Of a stretch of DNA of 64,000 bases, positions 50,944 to 60,166 are shown in pieces. The notes beneath the pieces were generated by a model that worked only from the letters and a program-made list of their open reading frames with translations, ran no database searches and had not been told where the DNA came from. Numbering within the stretch: the first letter of the stretch is position 1; every line of letters begins with the position of its first letter. A program made the translations under genes and the position numbers. Source of the DNA: CALFVT01 sp039989855 (lineage in GTDB: Bacteria > Pseudomonadota > Alphaproteobacteria > Caulobacterales > Maricaulaceae); the NCBI GenBank assembly GCA_039989855.1, contig JBDXGZ010000001.1, positions 1-64,000 on the forward strand, written 5' to 3'.

Positions 50944-53727
50944 ATGAGCGATGACATAGAAACACCCGAAGACGAGCAAGACTCTAGCGGCCCACAGCCT
51001 TTACCAGAGGGTGTCTCGCCTATAAGCATCGAAGAGGAAATGAAGCGTTCCTATCTAGATTACGCTATGAGTGTAATCGTGAGCCGAGCTATTCCTGACG
51101 TACGTGACGGGCTTAAACCTGTGCATCGTCGTATCCTTTATTCTATGCATGAAAACGGCTTTGTCCGCGAAAAGCCCTACAAGAAATCAGCCCGCGTGGT
51201 TGGTGACGTGATTGGTAAATATCACCCGCATGGTGATAGTGCTGTTTACGACGCGCTTGTCCGTATGGCGCAAGACTTCTCTATGAGCCTGCCATTGCTT
51301 GATGGGCAAGGTAACTTTGGTTCTGTGGATGGTGATCCGCCCGCGGCTATGCGTTACACTGAGGTGCGAATGGACCGCCCTGCGGCGAGTCTTCTCGCTG
51401 ACATCGAAAAAAACACAGTCAATTACCAAGATAATTATGATGCGTCCGAGAGTGAACCGGTTGTTTTGCCTGCGCGCTATCCAAACATCCTCGTTAACGG
51501 GGCTGGTGGTATTGCCGTCGGTATGGCGACAAATATTCCACCGCATAATCTTGGGGAAGTTTGCGATGCGGCAATGGCATTATTAGAGAACGGTTCACTG
51601 GATGATACTGAGCTTTTACAGCTTATACCGGGGCCAGATTTCCCGACGGGTGCGCTTCTTATGGGACGAGGTGGGTCTAAATCCTCTGTTCTTACGGGCA
51701 AAGGCTCTATCATCATGCGGGCGCGAACCGCGATTGAGGAAATCCGCAAAGATCGGATGGCCATCATCGTAACCGAAATTCCTTATCAGGTGAACAAAGC
51801 GAATATGATCAAGAAGATCGCTGATCTTGTACGCGATAAGCGCGTCGAAGGTATTTCTGATCTACGCGATGAGTCTGACCGTAATGGCATGCGTGTCGTG
51901 ATTGAGCTGAAACGAGACGCCGTCCCTGATGTTGTGCTTAATCAGCTTTTCCGTTTCTCACAATTACAGCAGAATTTTAGCTCTAACATGCTAGCGCTCA
52001 ACGGCGGTAAGCCAGAGCAAATGAATGTGCGGGAGATGATCGAGGCGTTCTTAGCCTTCCGCGAGGAAGTTATCGCGCGACGGACGAAATTTGATCTATC
52101 TAAGGCCCGTGATCGCGCCCATATCTTAGTCGGACTTGCGGTGGCGGTAGCCAATATTGATGAGATCATCAAGATCATCCGCACATCGGCCAATCCGAAA
52201 GAAGCTCGCGAGCGTTTGATTGCACGCAAATGGCCAGCGCAGGAAATGGGCTCGCTGATTAAACTCATCGCTGATCCACGCTCAAGACTATTTGACGACG
52301 GGACGATCCAGTTGACAGAAGAGCAAGCCAAAGCGATCCTTGACCTTCGTCTGCTTAAGCTCACAGCGCTTGGTATGGATGAGATCACGAAAGAGGCGGA
52401 GCAATTAGCCGCTAAAATTACCGATTTGCTTGATATATTGTCATCCCGTGACCGTGTCAGTGAGCTTATCAACGGTGAACTATCTGAAATTAAAGAGAAG
52501 TTTTCTGTGCCGCGACGAAGTGAATTTGTCGAAGGCGGTATGGACTTTGACGATGAGGACCTGATCGCCGTAGAAGATATGGTCGTGACCGTAACCGCCA
52601 GTGGTTATGTGAAACGGACAGCCCTTGATACATACCGCGCGCAACGCCGCGGTGGTAAGGGCCGCTCTGGCATGTCCATGAAGGATGAGGATTACGTCAC
52701 AACGGTGTTTGTGGCGACGACCCATACGCCGGTTCTCTTCTTCTCTTCAACGGGCATGTGTTACAAGCTCAAGGTTTGGAAATTGCCGCTGGGCGGCCCA
52801 AATACACGGGGTAAAGCCTTGGTGAACCTCCTGCCGCTTGACCAAGAAGAGCGGGTTAACTCCATCATGGCTCTGCCAGAGGATGAAGATAGCTGGAAAG
52901 ATATGGATATTATGTTTGCAGCGCGCTCTGGCGGTGTGCGGCGTAATTCACTGGCTGATTTCACACGTGTGAACCGCAATGGTAAGATTGCTATGAAGCC
53001 CGATGAGGGCGATGGTATTGTCGATGTGCGCCTGTGTACAGAAGATGATGATATATTGCTAACCACGGCGATGGGTAAGGCCCTGCGTTGCCGCGCCACA
53101 GATATTCGCCGCTTTGTTGGCCGTACCTCTAGTGGTGTTCGCGGGATTAAACTCGCAAGCGGTGATGAGGTAATCTCAATGGCTGTTCTCCGTCATGTGG
53201 ATATCGATACAGATGAAGCGCGCGCCTATATGAAGCATGCTAACGCTATGCGTCGTGCCTTGGGTGATGATGCGGACGATGAAACGGCTGATGAAGTTGT
53301 TGAGACAGCGATTGATGAGGAACGTCTTGGCTTCTTGCAAGCTAATGAGCAATTCCTTCTAACATTAGCTAATGACGGCTTCGGCAAGCGGTCTTCGTCC
53401 TATGATTACCGCTGCATGAACCGCGGCGGGCAGGGCGTCTCAGCGCAAGAGCTGTCGCGTAAAAAAGGCGAAGATAATGCATCTCTCGTTCGCTCTTTCA
53501 CGATTGCTGACGAAGATCAATTGATGATCGTGACTGACGGCGGGCAGCTTATTCGTTGCCCTGTGCGCAACATTCGAATTGTCGGTCGTTCATCACGCGG
53601 CGTGACAGTCATTCGTGTTAAAGACACTGAAAAGGTTGTCTCAATTGAACGGATTGAGGATAGCGGTGATGAGGACGACTCGGCTACGGGCGATGACGTT
53701 GTGGCCGAGACTGGCGGCGAGAGCTAA
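50944..53727 (+). CDS. gyrA: DNA gyrase subunit A
   Basis: GyrA cuts and religates DNA as part of the A2B2 gyrase. The 927-residue protein has the active-site Tyr139 in AAMRYTEVRM and the quinolone region YHPHGDSAVYDAL with wild-type-like Ser99 and Asp103 (E. coli S83 and D87). The GyrA box QRRGGKG near residue 562 separates it from ParC. An acidic insert (DDADDETADEVVE) lies between two beta-pinwheel blades of the C-terminal domain, and the tail is also acidic. The ATG follows AAGGGAAGAG. Confidence 0.97.
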   Translation: MSDDIETPEDEQDSSGPQPLPEGVSPISIEEEMKRSYLDYAMSVIVSRAIPDVRDGLKPVHRRILYSMHENGFVREKPYKKSARVVGDVIGKYHPHGDSAVYDALVRMAQDFSMSLPLLDGQGNFGSVDGDPPAAMRYTEVRMDRPAASLLADIEKNTVNYQDNYDASESEPVVLPARYPNILVNGAGGIAVGMATNIPPHNLGEVCDAAMALLENGSLDDTELLQLIPGPDFPTGALLMGRGGSKSSVLTGKGSIIMRARTAIEEIRKDRMAIIVTEIPYQVNKANMIKKIADLVRDKRVEGISDLRDESDRNGMRVVIELKRDAVPDVVLNQLFRFSQLQQNFSSNMLALNGGKPEQMNVREMIEAFLAFREEVIARRTKFDLSKARDRAHILVGLAVAVANIDEIIKIIRTSANPKEARERLIARKWPAQEMGSLIKLIADPRSRLFDDGTIQLTEEQAKAILDLRLLKLTALGMDEITKEAEQLAAKITDLLDILSSRDRVSELINGELSEIKEKFSVPRRSEFVEGGMDFDDEDLIAVEDMVVTVTASGYVKRTALDTYRAQRRGGKGRSGMSMKDEDYVTTVFVATTHTPVLFFSSTGMCYKLKVWKLPLGGPNTRGKALVNLLPLDQEERVNSIMALPEDEDSWKDMDIMFAARSGGVRRNSLADFTRVNRNGKIAMKPDEGDGIVDVRLCTEDDDILLTTAMGKALRCRATDIRRFVGRTSSGVRGIKLASGDEVISMAVLRHVDIDTDEARAYMKHANAMRRALGDDADDETADEVVETAIDEERLGFLQANEQFLLTLANDGFGKRSSSYDYRCMNRGGQGVSAQELSRKKGEDNASLVRSFTIADEDQLMIVTDGGQLIRCPVRNIRIVGRSSRGVTVIRVKDTEKVVSIERIEDSGDEDDSATGDDVVAETGGES

Positions 53728-53767
53728 ACTGTGATAATCTTCCCTAAAATATAATGGGGAAGATGTT

Positions 53768-54490
53768 ATGAAGTCTGTTTTAATTAGCCTGAGTGCCGCG
53801 TTGGCTCTGTCCGCGTGTGCGACCACATCGGGCGTCACAAAAAACAACAGTGAAAACACGGAGAAAGCTGCCGTTGCAGCTTTAGTTGGCGGTGAAATTG
53901 ATTTCAGTAAAACGCACCAAATAGGCCCGATTAGCTGCCCTAATAGGATTGGGCCTGCGAAATTTAATAAGGTGATAAACTTCGATCCGAATGCGACCAA
54001 TGTTGGTTGTTTTTATGAGAGTGAAAGCGTTTTTTATACGCTCTATGCCTATGATCAGAAAGGCCGCGATTTAACCTCTGAGCTACAAGGCGTCGTTAAC
54101 ACTGTGCTTATTGCTAAAAAAGACTGGGACATCGCTTATGATGAGGATGCGAGTAAGAGTTGTGTTTTCCAAGGGTTAATAATGGGCGCGCTCTCCGCTG
54201 AAGGAAATACAGACATTACGATAGATTCCAAGAGTCCTGTGGGTGATGTTGATGGGTACAATTTTGGCGTTGGTATTATGACAAGTCAGAATATTGTTAC
54301 GATCGGTGCGCTTCATTCCCGCGACGATATGTTTTTCAAATTACGTGCCACGTCTATGCACGATGGTGGGATAAGCAGCGAAATTGTTACGAACGAATGC
54401 CAGCGTATGGCACAAGCGATGCGAGCTTTGGACAAGGGTTTCGATGCATCAAAAGTTGAGACGAAAACCAATCACGGCAATAGTATTTAG
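53768..54490 (+). CDS. Lipoprotein of unknown function
   Basis: The 240-residue protein has a lipoprotein signal (ISLSAALALSAC, Cys17). The mature part begins with a Ser/Thr/Asn-rich stretch, followed by a domain with HQIGPISCPNRIGPAKFNKV and a C-terminal SEIVTNECQRMAQAMRALDK. Cysteines at about 58, 79, 134 and 219 could form two disulfides. No family is recognised. It lies 40 bases after gyrA in the same direction. Confidence 0.7.
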   Translation: MKSVLISLSAALALSACATTSGVTKNNSENTEKAAVAALVGGEIDFSKTHQIGPISCPNRIGPAKFNKVINFDPNATNVGCFYESESVFYTLYAYDQKGRDLTSELQGVVNTVLIAKKDWDIAYDEDASKSCVFQGLIMGALSAEGNTDITIDSKSPVGDVDGYNFGVGIMTSQNIVTIGALHSRDDMFFKLRATSMHDGGISSEIVTNECQRMAQAMRALDKGFDASKVETKTNHGNSI

Positions 54491-54619
54491 CCTGAATATT
54501 ACGAATTGTGGCCTTTCTGCTTAGATTATTGAGCGGGGTTTTAGTCAGTCTTTATCGTAAATCTTGGAAAGACGAGTTTCTACTGGAAAAACCCTTATTG
54601 CGCGTTATAAGCTCTAATT

Positions 54620-55114
54620 ATGAGCGAATTTAGAACAGCACTTTATCCTGGTACATTCGATCCTATGACCCTTGGGCATATGGATATTATAAAACGCGCG
54701 AGTAAACTATGCGATAGATTGATTATTGGGGTTGCGATTAATCGCTCTAAAAATCCGCTTTTCGGTTTAGATGAACGTGTTGAAATGGTTGAGTTGGCGG
54801 TGGCTCCCTTGCGAGAGAGAATAGAAGTAGAGGTTCGACCCTTTGAGGGCTTGTTGATACATTTTGTCGAATCTGTCGGGGCCAGCGTTATTGTCCGTGG
54901 CTTGAGAGCTGTTTCGGATTTCGAATATGAATTCCAGATGGCTGGAATGAACGATCGGCTAAACCCAGATATTGAAACGGTGTTTTTGATGTCTGACCCA
55001 CAATATCAAACGATTGCCTCTCGGCTGGTTAAAGAAATCGCGCGACTGGGCGGCGATGTTGCTCAATTCGTCACGCCCGAAGTCGATATAAGATTAAAGG
55101 ATAAATTTACGTAA
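54620..55114 (+). CDS. coaD: Phosphopantetheine adenylyltransferase
   Basis: CoaD makes dephospho-CoA from 4'-phosphopantetheine and ATP. The 164-residue length is typical. Motifs are YPGTFDPMTLGHMDII, with the TxGH nucleotidyltransferase signature at residues 17-20, IIGVAINRSKNPLF, VRGLRAVSDFEYEFQM and the C-terminal SRLVKEIARLGGDV. The stop overlaps the start of the first cyclophilin by one base. Confidence 0.96.
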   Translation: MSEFRTALYPGTFDPMTLGHMDIIKRASKLCDRLIIGVAINRSKNPLFGLDERVEMVELAVAPLRERIEVEVRPFEGLLIHFVESVGASVIVRGLRAVSDFEYEFQMAGMNDRLNPDIETVFLMSDPQYQTIASRLVKEIARLGGDVAQFVTPEVDIRLKDKFT

Positions 55115-56040
55115 TGGTTAGTTTGCACCGCCTTTTTCTCACTGTTTCAGTCTTAGGGCTTGTATCTTGTTCATCGCCTGAATCGAGTTCTGACGCGTCA
55201 ACACTCACTAAAACGGTGACAGTTGGTGATGGTTTTTACGCGCAAGATCAATCTTGGCGGACTGTCGATTCTGAAAACTTAATGCTAATTGATACGGATT
55301 ATGGACGTATAGGTATCGAGCTTTATCCTGAAATTGCCCCAAAACATGTTGCGCAAATTAAAACACTTGTTCGCAGGAAGTTCTATGATGGCATTTTATT
55401 TCACCGTGTGATTGATGGGTTCATGAACCAAACGGGAGACCCAACTGGAACGGGCGGCGGAGATTCTGATTTGCCTAATATTTCGAGCGAATTTACATTT
55501 CGCCGTTCAACAAGCACTATGCCTGTTACGGTTTTATCTGCACGGCAGGTCAACCCAAGAGATCCGTCGGCTGGGGAAATGGGTGTTGGCTTTTACAAAG
55601 GTTTACCTGTCGCAACGCAGCCTGCGGTGCAAGCCATCGAGACTGAAGACGGTAAAGTCGCTGCCAATGGTTTACATTGTAAGGGCGTGACATCTATGGC
55701 GCGGACATCTGATCCCAATAGTGCCAATAGCCAGTTTTTCTTAATGCGGGGGACCGCGCAGTGGCTTGATGCGTCCTATTCTGTTTGGGGGAATACGGTC
55801 ATGGGTACTGAATTTCTTGAAAGCTTTAAAGTTGGGACGAATGGTCAGACGGCTGGGTTCGTTCCTGATAAAATGAACCGCGTAACATTGGCATCTGATT
55901 GGCCAGAAGCGACACGACCTGTTGTGAAGGTTTTAAAGACTAATGGCGCTGATTTTAAACGCTTTCTTGATACGCAAAAAGATGCGACAGGAGTGTATCC
56001 TGATATTTGCGATATTCAGCTTCCAGTCAGACTTAAATAA
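55114..56040 (+). CDS. Cyclophilin-type peptidyl-prolyl isomerase, lipoprotein
   Basis: The 308-residue protein has a lipoprotein signal (lipobox LVSC, Cys19) and a cyclophilin domain from about residue 62. Visible are FYDGILFHRVIDGFMNQTGD, with the catalytic Arg, GVTSMARTSDPNSANSQFFL and the closing WGNTVMGTEFLESFKVG. About 40 residues are inserted between the first and second core motifs. A C-terminal extension of about 40 residues, ending DICDIQLPVRLK, is shared with the next gene. It is probably an outer- or inner-membrane-anchored periplasmic foldase. Confidence 0.9.
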   Translation: MVSLHRLFLTVSVLGLVSCSSPESSSDASTLTKTVTVGDGFYAQDQSWRTVDSENLMLIDTDYGRIGIELYPEIAPKHVAQIKTLVRRKFYDGILFHRVIDGFMNQTGDPTGTGGGDSDLPNISSEFTFRRSTSTMPVTVLSARQVNPRDPSAGEMGVGFYKGLPVATQPAVQAIETEDGKVAANGLHCKGVTSMARTSDPNSANSQFFLMRGTAQWLDASYSVWGNTVMGTEFLESFKVGTNGQTAGFVPDKMNRVTLASDWPEATRPVVKVLKTNGADFKRFLDTQKDATGVYPDICDIQLPVRLK

Positions 56041-56074
56041 TTAAAGTTCTCTCTTTTAGGTTAAAGGTCACAAC

Positions 56075-56986
56075 ATGATGAAAAAAATCTCAATGATTGC
56101 GCTTGCAAGTCTCATGCTTACATCTCAATCGGTTGCTCAAGACAGCAGCGAGGCGACTTTATTTGAAGCTCCAGATTCGGCTTGGCGGGTTGTGGATCTA
56201 GAGAATTTAATGTTGATAGATACGGACTATGGCCGCATTGGTGTTGAGCTTTATCCTGAAATTTCTCCGAAACATGTGGAGCAAATTAAAACACTAACGC
56301 GCGCCGCGTTTTATGATGGGATTGTCTTTCACCGTGTGATTAATGGGTTTATGAATCAGACTGGTGATCCGACGGGAACAGGTACGGGGGATTCGGGTTT
56401 GCCTAATATTCCTGCTGAGTTTAGTTTTCAGCGCGACCCTACAAAAATACCTGTTGAGGTCATTCATGAGCGGCTTGTAAATCCTCATTCTTCGCCACGT
56501 AGAAGACTTGGCGCAGGGTTTTATAAAAATCTACCCATTGCGACAGAACCCGCCGCGCAGGCTTTTTGGAAGAAATCTGGCACAGTAGATTCCATTGGGT
56601 TGCACTGTAAGGGCGTCACTTCAATGGCACGGGCGGGCTCTCCAGATAGCGGCAATAGCCAATTCTTTTTAATGCGTAGCCCGCGCGGTTCGTCGTCTGA
56701 AGGGTTGAATGGACAATATTCGATTTGGGGGCGCGCTGTTATGGGCATTGATATTGTTGATAAAATACGAGTCGGTGTAAACGGTGAGACAGCAGGATTT
56801 ACTCCTGATAAGATGAATAAAGCGAGGATAGCGGCTGACCTTGACGGTAGTGAGGTCCCTCAAATAAAGGTTCTTAAAACCCAAGGGGCGGATTATAAGC
56901 GCTTTTTGGCAACACAAAAAAAACTAGATGGGACATATAAAGATATATGCGATATTGAGATTCCCATTCAAATAAAAACTCCATAA
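56075..56986 (+). CDS. Cyclophilin-type peptidyl-prolyl isomerase, periplasmic
   Basis: The 303-residue protein is a close paralogue of the preceding gene, with a cleavable signal (residues 1-22, ending SVAQ) instead of a lipobox. It has the same motifs, FYDGIVFHRVINGFMNQTGD, GVTSMARAGSPDSGNSQFFL and IWGRAVMGIDIVDKIRVG, and the same insert and C-terminal DICDIEIPIQIK tail. The pair arose by tandem duplication and then took different anchoring. Confidence 0.9.
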   Translation: MMKKISMIALASLMLTSQSVAQDSSEATLFEAPDSAWRVVDLENLMLIDTDYGRIGVELYPEISPKHVEQIKTLTRAAFYDGIVFHRVINGFMNQTGDPTGTGTGDSGLPNIPAEFSFQRDPTKIPVEVIHERLVNPHSSPRRRLGAGFYKNLPIATEPAAQAFWKKSGTVDSIGLHCKGVTSMARAGSPDSGNSQFFLMRSPRGSSSEGLNGQYSIWGRAVMGIDIVDKIRVGVNGETAGFTPDKMNKARIAADLDGSEVPQIKVLKTQGADYKRFLATQKKLDGTYKDICDIEIPIQIKTP

Positions 56987-57011
56987 TTAAGTTAAAAGAT
57001 AGGATTAAAAA

Positions 57012-57470
57012 ATGGCGGATACGCTTACACTTACTGTTGATAGTCAATCGGGCGATACGGCCGATGTTGTCATCAAAATGCGGACGGATATTGCACCGGC
57101 GCATTGCGCCCAAATTTCCCGCCTTGTTGGAGAAGGTTTTTATGACGGCTTGACATTTCACCGCGTAATTAACGGCTTTATGGCCCAAGGTGGATGTCCA
57201 GACGGGACAGGTATGGGCGGTGCCGATGCCAACATTCCCGCTGAATTTTCTAATGAGCCACATGTACGCGGCGTTTGCTCTATGGCACGTTCTCAAAACC
57301 CAAATTCTGCGAGTAGTCAGTTCTTTATCTGTTTTGATGATGCGACATTCCTTGATGGTCAATATTCTGTATGGGGTGTTGTCGAGAGTGGCATGGAACA
57401 TGTTGACGCGCTCCCTAAAGGTGAGCCGCCGCGCTACCCTGGTAAAATTGTTAAGGCTGTGATGTCTTAA
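57012..57470 (+). CDS. ppiB: Cyclophilin-type peptidyl-prolyl isomerase, cytoplasmic
   Basis: The 152-residue protein is a minimal cyclophilin without a signal: FYDGLTFHRVINGFMAQGGC, then GVCSMARSQNPNSASSQFFI and a SVWGVVESGMEHVDAL end. It matches PpiB-type enzymes of alphaproteobacteria. It is the third cyclophilin in a row, 25 bases after the second, and a strong terminator follows. Confidence 0.93.
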   Translation: MADTLTLTVDSQSGDTADVVIKMRTDIAPAHCAQISRLVGEGFYDGLTFHRVINGFMAQGGCPDGTGMGGADANIPAEFSNEPHVRGVCSMARSQNPNSASSQFFICFDDATFLDGQYSVWGVVESGMEHVDALPKGEPPRYPGKIVKAVMS

Positions 57471-57478
57471 TCGTAAAC

Positions 57479-57502
57479 GGGCCTGATTTTCAGGCCCTTT
57501 TT
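57479..57502 (+). terminator. Intrinsic terminator after third cyclophilin gene
   Basis: GGGCCTGA and TCAGGCCC pair perfectly around TTT, followed by five Ts. It separates the cyclophilin genes from queA. Confidence 0.9.
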
Positions 57503-57516
57503 CTTGGTTAAAAACT

Positions 57517-58575
57517 TTGGATATTTCCCTTTTTGATTTCAACCTCCCTGAAGAGTCTATTGCCCTGCGGCCATGCTCCCCGCGTGACCATGCAAAGCTT
57601 TTGCATGTGAAGGACGGTCTATTTACCGATCATCAGGTGTTTGATTTACCGTCTCACTTGCGCGAGGGTGATGTGCTTGTGGTCAATGATACGCGTGTTA
57701 TTCATGCGGCATTGACGGGTATTCGTCCCGCAAGGCCTGTTGGCGGCGGCGGTGATGTTAAGCTCGATGTCAATTTGCTTGAGCGTACGGCTCCAAATCA
57801 ATGGCAGGCCTTTGTACGTCCTGCTAAACGAGTGCGAGCAGGTGATGAGATTAGCTTCGGTGAAGGGCTTTCGGCGGTGGCTATAGCGGACCCTCACGAA
57901 GGTCTGGTAATGCTTAAGTTCTCACAATCAGCACACGATCTTGACGTGGCAATTGCCAAAACAGGCGCTGCACCTTTGCCGCCCTACATTGCCCGTAAAC
58001 GCGCGGCTGACGAGGCCGATAAGTCGGACTATCAAACTGTTTACGCGGACGAGTCTGGCTCGGTGGCCGCGCCGACGGCGGGGCTTCACTTCACGCCAGA
58101 GCTTTTGTCACAACTCGCCGCGAAAAATATATCATTTGAAAAACTGACATTGCATGTAGGCGCAGGAACTTTCTTGCCTGTTAAAACCGATAATACGGAT
58201 GATCACATTATGCATAGTGAGTGGCGCATCATATCGGAAGATCTCGCAGTACGGATCAATAAAGCTAAAGCCGAGGGCCGCCGTATCATTGCCGTAGGCA
58301 CGACGTCACTCAGAGCGATTGAAAGTGCGGCGGAGAACGGGCAGCTAAAAGCCACAACAGGTGAGACCGATATTTTTATAAAACCCGGTTATAAGTTTCA
58401 AATCATTGACGGTCTCATGACGAACTTTCATCTGCCTAAGTCGACATTATTTATGCTAGTTTGCGCTTTAGTAGGACGAGAGACGATGGTGTCTGCTTAT
58501 GAATATGCTGTGGCGAATGATTACCGCTTTTATTCCTATGGTGATAGCAGTTTAATCTGGAAAGATACACGATGA
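57517..58575 (+). CDS. queA: tRNA preQ1(34) S-adenosylmethionine ribosyltransferase-isomerase
   Basis: QueA turns preQ1 in tRNA into epoxyqueuosine using the ribosyl part of SAM. The 352-residue protein begins MDISLFDFNLPEESIALRP at a TTG start. The family motifs VVNDTRVIHAAL, GSVAAPTAGLHFTPELL, HVGAGTFLPVKTDN and FHLPKSTLFMLVCAL are visible. Its end overlaps tgt by 4 bases (ATGA). The two genes form the queuosine operon here. Confidence 0.96.
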   Translation: MDISLFDFNLPEESIALRPCSPRDHAKLLHVKDGLFTDHQVFDLPSHLREGDVLVVNDTRVIHAALTGIRPARPVGGGGDVKLDVNLLERTAPNQWQAFVRPAKRVRAGDEISFGEGLSAVAIADPHEGLVMLKFSQSAHDLDVAIAKTGAAPLPPYIARKRAADEADKSDYQTVYADESGSVAAPTAGLHFTPELLSQLAAKNISFEKLTLHVGAGTFLPVKTDNTDDHIMHSEWRIISEDLAVRINKAKAEGRRIIAVGTTSLRAIESAAENGQLKATTGETDIFIKPGYKFQIIDGLMTNFHLPKSTLFMLVCALVGRETMVSAYEYAVANDYRFYSYGDSSLIWKDTR

Positions 58576-59705
58576 CGACATTTCCTTTTGATATATCTGC
58601 AACGGACGGATTGGCGCGGACGGGTGTGCTTAAAACTCCGCGAGGTGATATTCGTACACCTGCCTTTATGCCTGTCGGGACGGCGGGAACAGTCAAGGCG
58701 CTCTATATGGATCAGGTCAAACAAGCTGGCGCTGATATAATTCTTGGCAATACTTATCATCTTATGTTGCGGCCCGGCCCTGAACGGATGAAACGCCTCG
58801 GCGGCTTGCATAAATTTGGCGGCTGGTCAGGGCCAATCTTAACGGACTCTGGTGGTTTTCAAGTCTGGTCGCTCTCCAAACTCCGCAAGATGACAGAGGA
58901 AGGTGTAACCTTTCAGTCGCATCTGGATGGCTCGAAACATATGCTCTCCCCAGAACGCTCGATTGAAATACAGGCAGATTGCATCGGGGCTGATATTTCT
59001 ATGCAGCTTGATGAGTGTACAAATTTTCCGGCCACCTATGAAGAGGCGAAGTCTTCGATGGAGTTGTCTTTAAGGTGGGGGCAGCGCTCTTTGGCTGCTT
59101 TTGGTGAGCGGGAGTCGCAGACACTCTTCGCGATTGTTCAAGGCTCGACTTTTCCTGAACTCCGCAAAGCCAGTTGTGAGGCGAGTGTGGCTGAAACAAC
59201 GGCGGGTGGATATGGTGGTTTCGCTATAGGTGGGTTAGCTGTGGGTGAGGGGCATGAGATGATGTGCGAGGTTCTTGATTATACGCTGCCGCATTTACCA
59301 ACAGACCGTCCGCGTTACCTTATGGGTGTCGGGAAGCCGATTGATTTGGTTGAGAGTGTCTACCGCGGTGTTGATATGTTTGACTGCGTGATTCCCACGC
59401 GTTCGGGCCGTCATGGCCAAGTTTGGACAGATAAGGGGCCGTATAATATTAAAAAAGCGATTTACGCTGAGGATGAGACTCCGCTTGATGGGGCAATTGA
59501 TTGTCCCGCATCACGAGATTATTCCAAAGCCTATGTCCATCATTTGGTTCGTTCTAATGAACTTTTAGCGTCTATGATATTATCTTGGCATAATATTGCT
59601 TACTTTCAAAACCTAATGGAACGGATGCGTGTGGCGATCTCGGCAGGAGAGTTTGAAGCCTTTGTTTCGACCTTTCGCAAGGGGTGGTACAAGGGCTTGA
59701 AATAA
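58572..59705 (+). CDS. tgt: tRNA-guanine transglycosylase with altered zinc site
   Basis: Tgt swaps G34 for preQ1 in tRNAs with GUN anticodons. The 377-residue TIM barrel has general base D92 in TDSGGFQVWS, GFAIGGLAVGE, and nucleophile D271 in FDCVIPTRSGRHG. The zinc site is odd. In Z. mobilis Tgt (as remembered) the ligands are C318, C320, C323 and H349. Here the matching positions are I309, C311, S314 and H340 (in GAIDCPAS and LSWHN), so two cysteines are lost. All other parts look functional. Confidence 0.95.
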   Translation: MTTFPFDISATDGLARTGVLKTPRGDIRTPAFMPVGTAGTVKALYMDQVKQAGADIILGNTYHLMLRPGPERMKRLGGLHKFGGWSGPILTDSGGFQVWSLSKLRKMTEEGVTFQSHLDGSKHMLSPERSIEIQADCIGADISMQLDECTNFPATYEEAKSSMELSLRWGQRSLAAFGERESQTLFAIVQGSTFPELRKASCEASVAETTAGGYGGFAIGGLAVGEGHEMMCEVLDYTLPHLPTDRPRYLMGVGKPIDLVESVYRGVDMFDCVIPTRSGRHGQVWTDKGPYNIKKAIYAEDETPLDGAIDCPASRDYSKAYVHHLVRSNELLASMILSWHNIAYFQNLMERMRVAISAGEFEAFVSTFRKGWYKGLK

Positions 59706-59790
59706 GTAGCGTTTTTATTGAGCTTGTTTACCTTAAAGCACATGCAAACGGCTGTGATGCGTTTTTTTATAAAAAGGGCTTATTTTACGC

Positions 59791-59819
59791 TTGACGATAA
59801 GCAAAGTGCGCCCTAATTA
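59791..59819 (+). promoter_or_regulatory. Sigma-70-type promoter of tRNA-Lys
   Basis: TTGACG (59791-59796), a 17-base spacer and TAATTA (59814-59819) lie 18 bases upstream of the tRNA-Lys gene. Confidence 0.6.
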
Positions 59820-59836
59820 CGGCGCTCCTTTTAGGG

Positions 59837-59912
59837 GAGCCCGTAGCTCAGTTGGTAGAGCGCCTCACTTTTAATGAGGATGTCCACGGTTCAAGTCCGT
59901 GCGGGCTCACCA
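59837..59912 (+). tRNA. tRNA-Lys (anticodon TTT)
   Basis: Acceptor GAGCCCG pairs with CGGGCTC before ACCA. The D-arm is AGCTCAGTTGGTAGAGC. Anticodon stem CCTCA/TGAGG holds loop CTTTTAA, giving TTT. The T-arm contains GGTTCAAGTCC. CCA is encoded. Confidence 0.96.
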
Positions 59913-60166
59913 TTTTATGTCATTATTATTTACTAATTAAGATTTGTTGTCTGTATTTGCTTGTTTTTGAGGGTGGGACATATGTGCAACGCTTTTTATC
60001 AAATATATGAATTTGATGCGATTTTTAAAGAAAATGCACTTTCAATTCCAAGTCTTTTGTTGTAGCAGCTTTGCAACGTGCGCGCTATTGGGGCGAGAAG
60101 CACGATGATTAACAGGCAAAATGCCTACATAAGTAATGGTTTATGACCATATTCGGAGGAAATAAC

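Noticed and set aside
59982..60065. 27-codon ATG frame upstream of the OmpA-type gene with a fair ribosome binding site
   Set aside because: It is too short and without features; it may be chance in AT-rich DNA.
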